Assembly: GCA_036345935.2 (NCBI GenBank)
Contig: JADWOT020000001.1
Coordinates: 18,805,761 to 18,869,760 of the forward strand
DNA from: Taenia hydatigena
Taxonomy: Eukaryota; Platyhelminthes; Cestoda; Cyclophyllidea; Taeniidae
DNA length: 64,000 nt
Direction of reading: 5' to 3'
Of this stretch, positions 61,318 through 64,000 are shown piece by piece. The notes beneath the pieces were generated by a model, which searched no databases, was not told the origin of the DNA, and worked only from the letters and a program-made list of their open reading frames with translations. The translations under genes were made by a program, and so were the position numbers. How positions within the stretch are numbered: the first letter of the stretch is position 1; each line of letters starts with the position of its first letter.

Positions 61318-61419
61318 AAAAGTGATGAATAAATAGGTATGGGCGATCCAGAGTGCCTTTGACGTCCATTTGGTTCACCCTCTCTCATTAAGACTGAATT
61401 AAAAAACGCTGAATCCGAC

Positions 61420-61875
61420 TGTCACGTAGTGAGGAAGTGAAGTGCGAATGTTGTGTCGCCGGGTGCCCTAGGTTCGGCGGAGTATCTGCGTGATGTGATT
61501 TCTACGCAGATGTCGATTGCTCCATGGTGCTTAACTTAGAAATGCTACTTTTTTGGTTAGTTTTTGGTTGTTATCATTGGTTTTAAGTTTATGAGTACTC
61601 TTTGTTGTCTCATTGTGAAATATTATCATCTGCTCAGTTGCTTCCTTCGCATAATGCCTCCATGCTCCGTTAACCATTCATTTCCACTTCACTATGACCC
61701 TACTCTTCTTACCGGCAAGGAACGTGATGCGGCAAAGACAGTGATCGTCAAAGCATTGTTGAACCTACACCCTTCTACTACGTTGAGCCTGTTGCTGCGA
61801 CCACGAACCCAGAGACCGCTGACGATCTCCTGGACAGCTCAGTCTCCTTCGCGTCATCGTGGAACGCAACACTGC
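61420..61875 (+). repeat. Repeat family E, copy 2
   Basis: Partner of 30111-30575. One frame near the left end reads SANVVSPGALGSAEYLRDVI then STQMSIAP; the other copy keeps SANV, SLRDVIS and QMSI in the same frame. A second frame near the right end (AATTNPETADDLL) matches IATTNSDITDDLS in copy 1 and is followed by a good splice donor (CTGCAG then GTTACG). These may be two exons of a duplicated gene; the protein is not recognised. Confidence 0.65.
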
Positions 61876-62283
61876 AGGTTACGTACGGTTAGGTGGCGAA
61901 GGGGCTACCTGGGCGGTCAAGGAAGTGAGGCTGACAGAAATGGGGAAGAGCCTTAATGGGGCCCGGGCCATCGCCACGGAATTGGAGGTGAGGGTGGCTG
62001 AGTTCCTAGTAATGACTATCGTCTTCTGTCCTTTGCTTTTTTAAACTTTTACCGCTCCCCTATTTATCCACTCACAACGCTAAATGCTTAGCTACTTCAT
62101 AACAATTTTGTCCCTGTTCACGCAGTCATCCATCATTTGCCCTTCATCGTTTTATTTTCTTCGTTCACGTATTATTTATGTACTAATGCACTAAATATGG
62201 CTTCATTTGCAAAGTCAACGAATTTGGTTTCGCCTGTTCGATGTGACGATGTAGTGGATTATGTTTTAAATTGTTTGACATTG

Positions 62284-62664
62284 TTAATGGGTTAGTCGCG
62301 TGTTTTGAGATTGCCTGGAGATGATTGCAGGTTGGGGGTCACGGTGCTGACATGCACAGCGTCTCCATCGGTGAGGCGCGTGGTTGGATTGTGGATGTTG
62401 GAGGAGGTTGATTTGTTCCAGGTGTGCCAAGGCACTGCTAACCCAGTCGACTCCGATGCAGTTGTCTAGTCCCTTAGGAATATTGATGAGTTGGTTCCAC
62501 ATGTAGACAACGGTAGCCGCAGACACTGAACGCGCGTCTAGCTGATCAGCAGATGAGGGCGAGTCAATAGGAAATCGTCTGGATTTGAAATATGCGCTCA
62601 CCACTTTTGGGATTGTTTTGGGTGGCGAGGCTAAGATGAGTGCGTTTTGTGTGGAAGAGGAGGG
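62284..62664 (-). other. Open frame of 126 codons, unidentified
   Basis: Minus-strand frame open from a TGA at 62665-62667 to TAA at 62284-62286, without an early ATG. It includes SPPKTIPKVVSAYFKSRRFP and VVYMWNQLINIPKGLDNCIG. It could be an exon, but frames of this length are expected a few times by chance in 64 kb. Listed because the region is less AT-rich than average. Confidence 0.15.
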
Positions 62665-64000
62665 TCAGATGTCAGTGTATGTAGCTTGAGACTGGCCGAG
62701 TACATACCTTTTTTATTGCTTTGGTCTTGTTTGTTTTTGCTCATCGTTTGCTTCGAATTCCGTCAAAGTGGGATTGAACTTGGTAGGGAATGGAAATTGA
62801 TTGTTGTCTTTTTTTGCGTTGAAAGGTTGTGACTATCGTGTGATTACCACAATGTGCCTACAACTTGTCAATCATCGGCCAGTATTTGCCTACTTTGAGG
62901 GATTTGTGTATTGCATTCTGAGAAAGCAAAGTGTTCAATCAGCTGTATTTTAAATCTCCGGAGGGAAGCTTTTTGTTAATTTCAGTCTCATGTTTAAGCC
63001 GTGGGGATTGTGAAGGCGAATCTCCAAATGCTTTCTGACCTGTATCGAATCACTGATAAATGCCAAGGTGGCTTTGGAACAGCTGACACTGCTCGCCAGG
63101 TGCTGGCTTTGATGGTTGCCGAAGTACCTTTTTCTCCTTTTGCGTTGCCATGTTGTACTTTCTTCACTTGCTTCATTTGTTGGCGTCAAATGTCCAAATG
63201 AGTGCACAGGCGACAGGTGCTTTTACGAGTTAGTAGATTATGCTTTTTGAAACTTCCCATGTACTGCATCTGTAGTTGATTTAACTCTCAGTTTCGGTTG
63301 ATCGGGCATGTTAGGCAATGTTGTCTTCGCCGGAGGAGGTGGCCGCAGTCTCTTCCATTTGCCCAATGTGTTTATTTTGGTCGAGCGTTATGTCTACCTT
63401 AGTCTTGACTTCAAGGGATTTACTCGAGACAACCTACTTTCCTTGTTGTCCTCACTTGATGCTATGAACGATTTGTCGAACCCACGTGGCCTAGTAAGAC
63501 GGAATCATGTTTATATAACTGAAGGAGTACTGCGAAATGCGCGATCTGGAGGCTCTTTGCAAGTAATTAATTGACTAATGCACCTGCATTCCTTGCAGAC
63601 TTTCTACAAATCACTGAAAATTTCCGAAAATATTGCTACAAATGTGCATTGAATGTGCTTGTGGGCGAGAGGTGGGAGGACGAATTTTAATCTGGTCGTG
63701 GACCAACGTAGTCGTTGTCGTGAGCCCAAGATGCCCTCGTCCTAGCTTGTAAGAGAGATGTCTAGAAGTGACCAATTTGCACATAGTAAGGGTGGTAGAA
63801 GGGAAAAGGCGGATCGTTTGAATGAACCACGGGGTGAAGGAGCGGATGGTATTCGCGATTCAAGAGTTTAATGGGGCTTATGACACTTGAGGTGTAAAAG
63901 AGTTTCAATTTCGTACTATCGTGACGTAGTGATTCTCTTACAAAAGCGATAATCAAGTCGCAGTCAACTTTTACGCTTCTTCCCTTGAACTGTTTGACGA
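62665..64000. other. Right edge of the window, no gene called
   Basis: Plus-strand frames at 63001-63201 and 63308-63574 look weakly protein-like (FILVERYVYLSLDFKGFTRD) and lie near splice-site-like sequences. They have no recognised domain, and the first is preceded by an in-frame TAA. Confidence 0.35.

Noticed and set aside
61027..61332. 101-codon plus frame and an 82-codon minus frame across the 53-bp array, with repeating ICAH/CVGN peptides
   Set aside because: They arise because the tandem unit happens to lack stops in some frames. The 53-bp period shifts frame each unit, so no repeat protein is encoded.
1..64000. tRNA, rRNA, spliced-leader RNA, CRISPR, riboswitch and bacterial-type promoters or operons
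   Set aside because: Looked for B-box-like GGTTC words, repeat-spacer arrays and known leader sequences; none had the required partner elements. The DNA is eukaryotic nuclear sequence.

Overview
This is animal nuclear DNA and most of it is gene-poor. Two replication-type histone genes with metazoan-style 3' stem-loops, and an ankyrin-repeat gene whose four introns all have GT-AG borders, exclude a bacterial or organellar origin. The H2B sequence, the AT-rich composition and the density of old, diverged repeats suggest a flatworm, most likely a tapeworm. That assignment comes from memory of the family, not from a search, and is only moderately certain.

Layout. Positions 1-10,400 have no gene I can name and contain fragments of two diverged repeat families (C and D). 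Positions 11,031-13,320 hold a histone pair on the minus strand: a decayed H2A (start codon lost, stop at codon 112) and an intact H2B. Each has a TATA-like element and a 3' stem-loop. Positions 19,357-21,739 hold a five-exon minus-strand ankyrin-repeat gene that appears dead, with an in-frame TGA in exon 3 and a frameshift in exon 4. A possible further exon lies just downstream of it. Positions 22,000-30,000 look empty.

From 30 to 62 kb the window is a mosaic of paired, diverged segments (families A to H). Several keep a shared reading frame between copies, so they look like remnants of duplicated coding sequence or old mobile elements. The densest part is 39.5-47.3 kb. At 58.1-58.7 kb two arms of about 185 bp face each other, the outline of a terminal-inverted-repeat element or of two opposed LTR-like copies. 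At 60.8-61.3 kb there is a tandem array of a 53-bp unit, about nine full copies.

I found no CRISPR array, tRNA, rRNA or operon. Only H2B reads as an undamaged gene. Most of the remaining open frames of 60-170 codons are of a length expected by chance in 64 kb. A few unidentified candidates are listed at low confidence. I saw no clear evidence of a new functional system. The strongest signals are gene decay, local duplication, the inverted-arm element and the 53-bp satellite.
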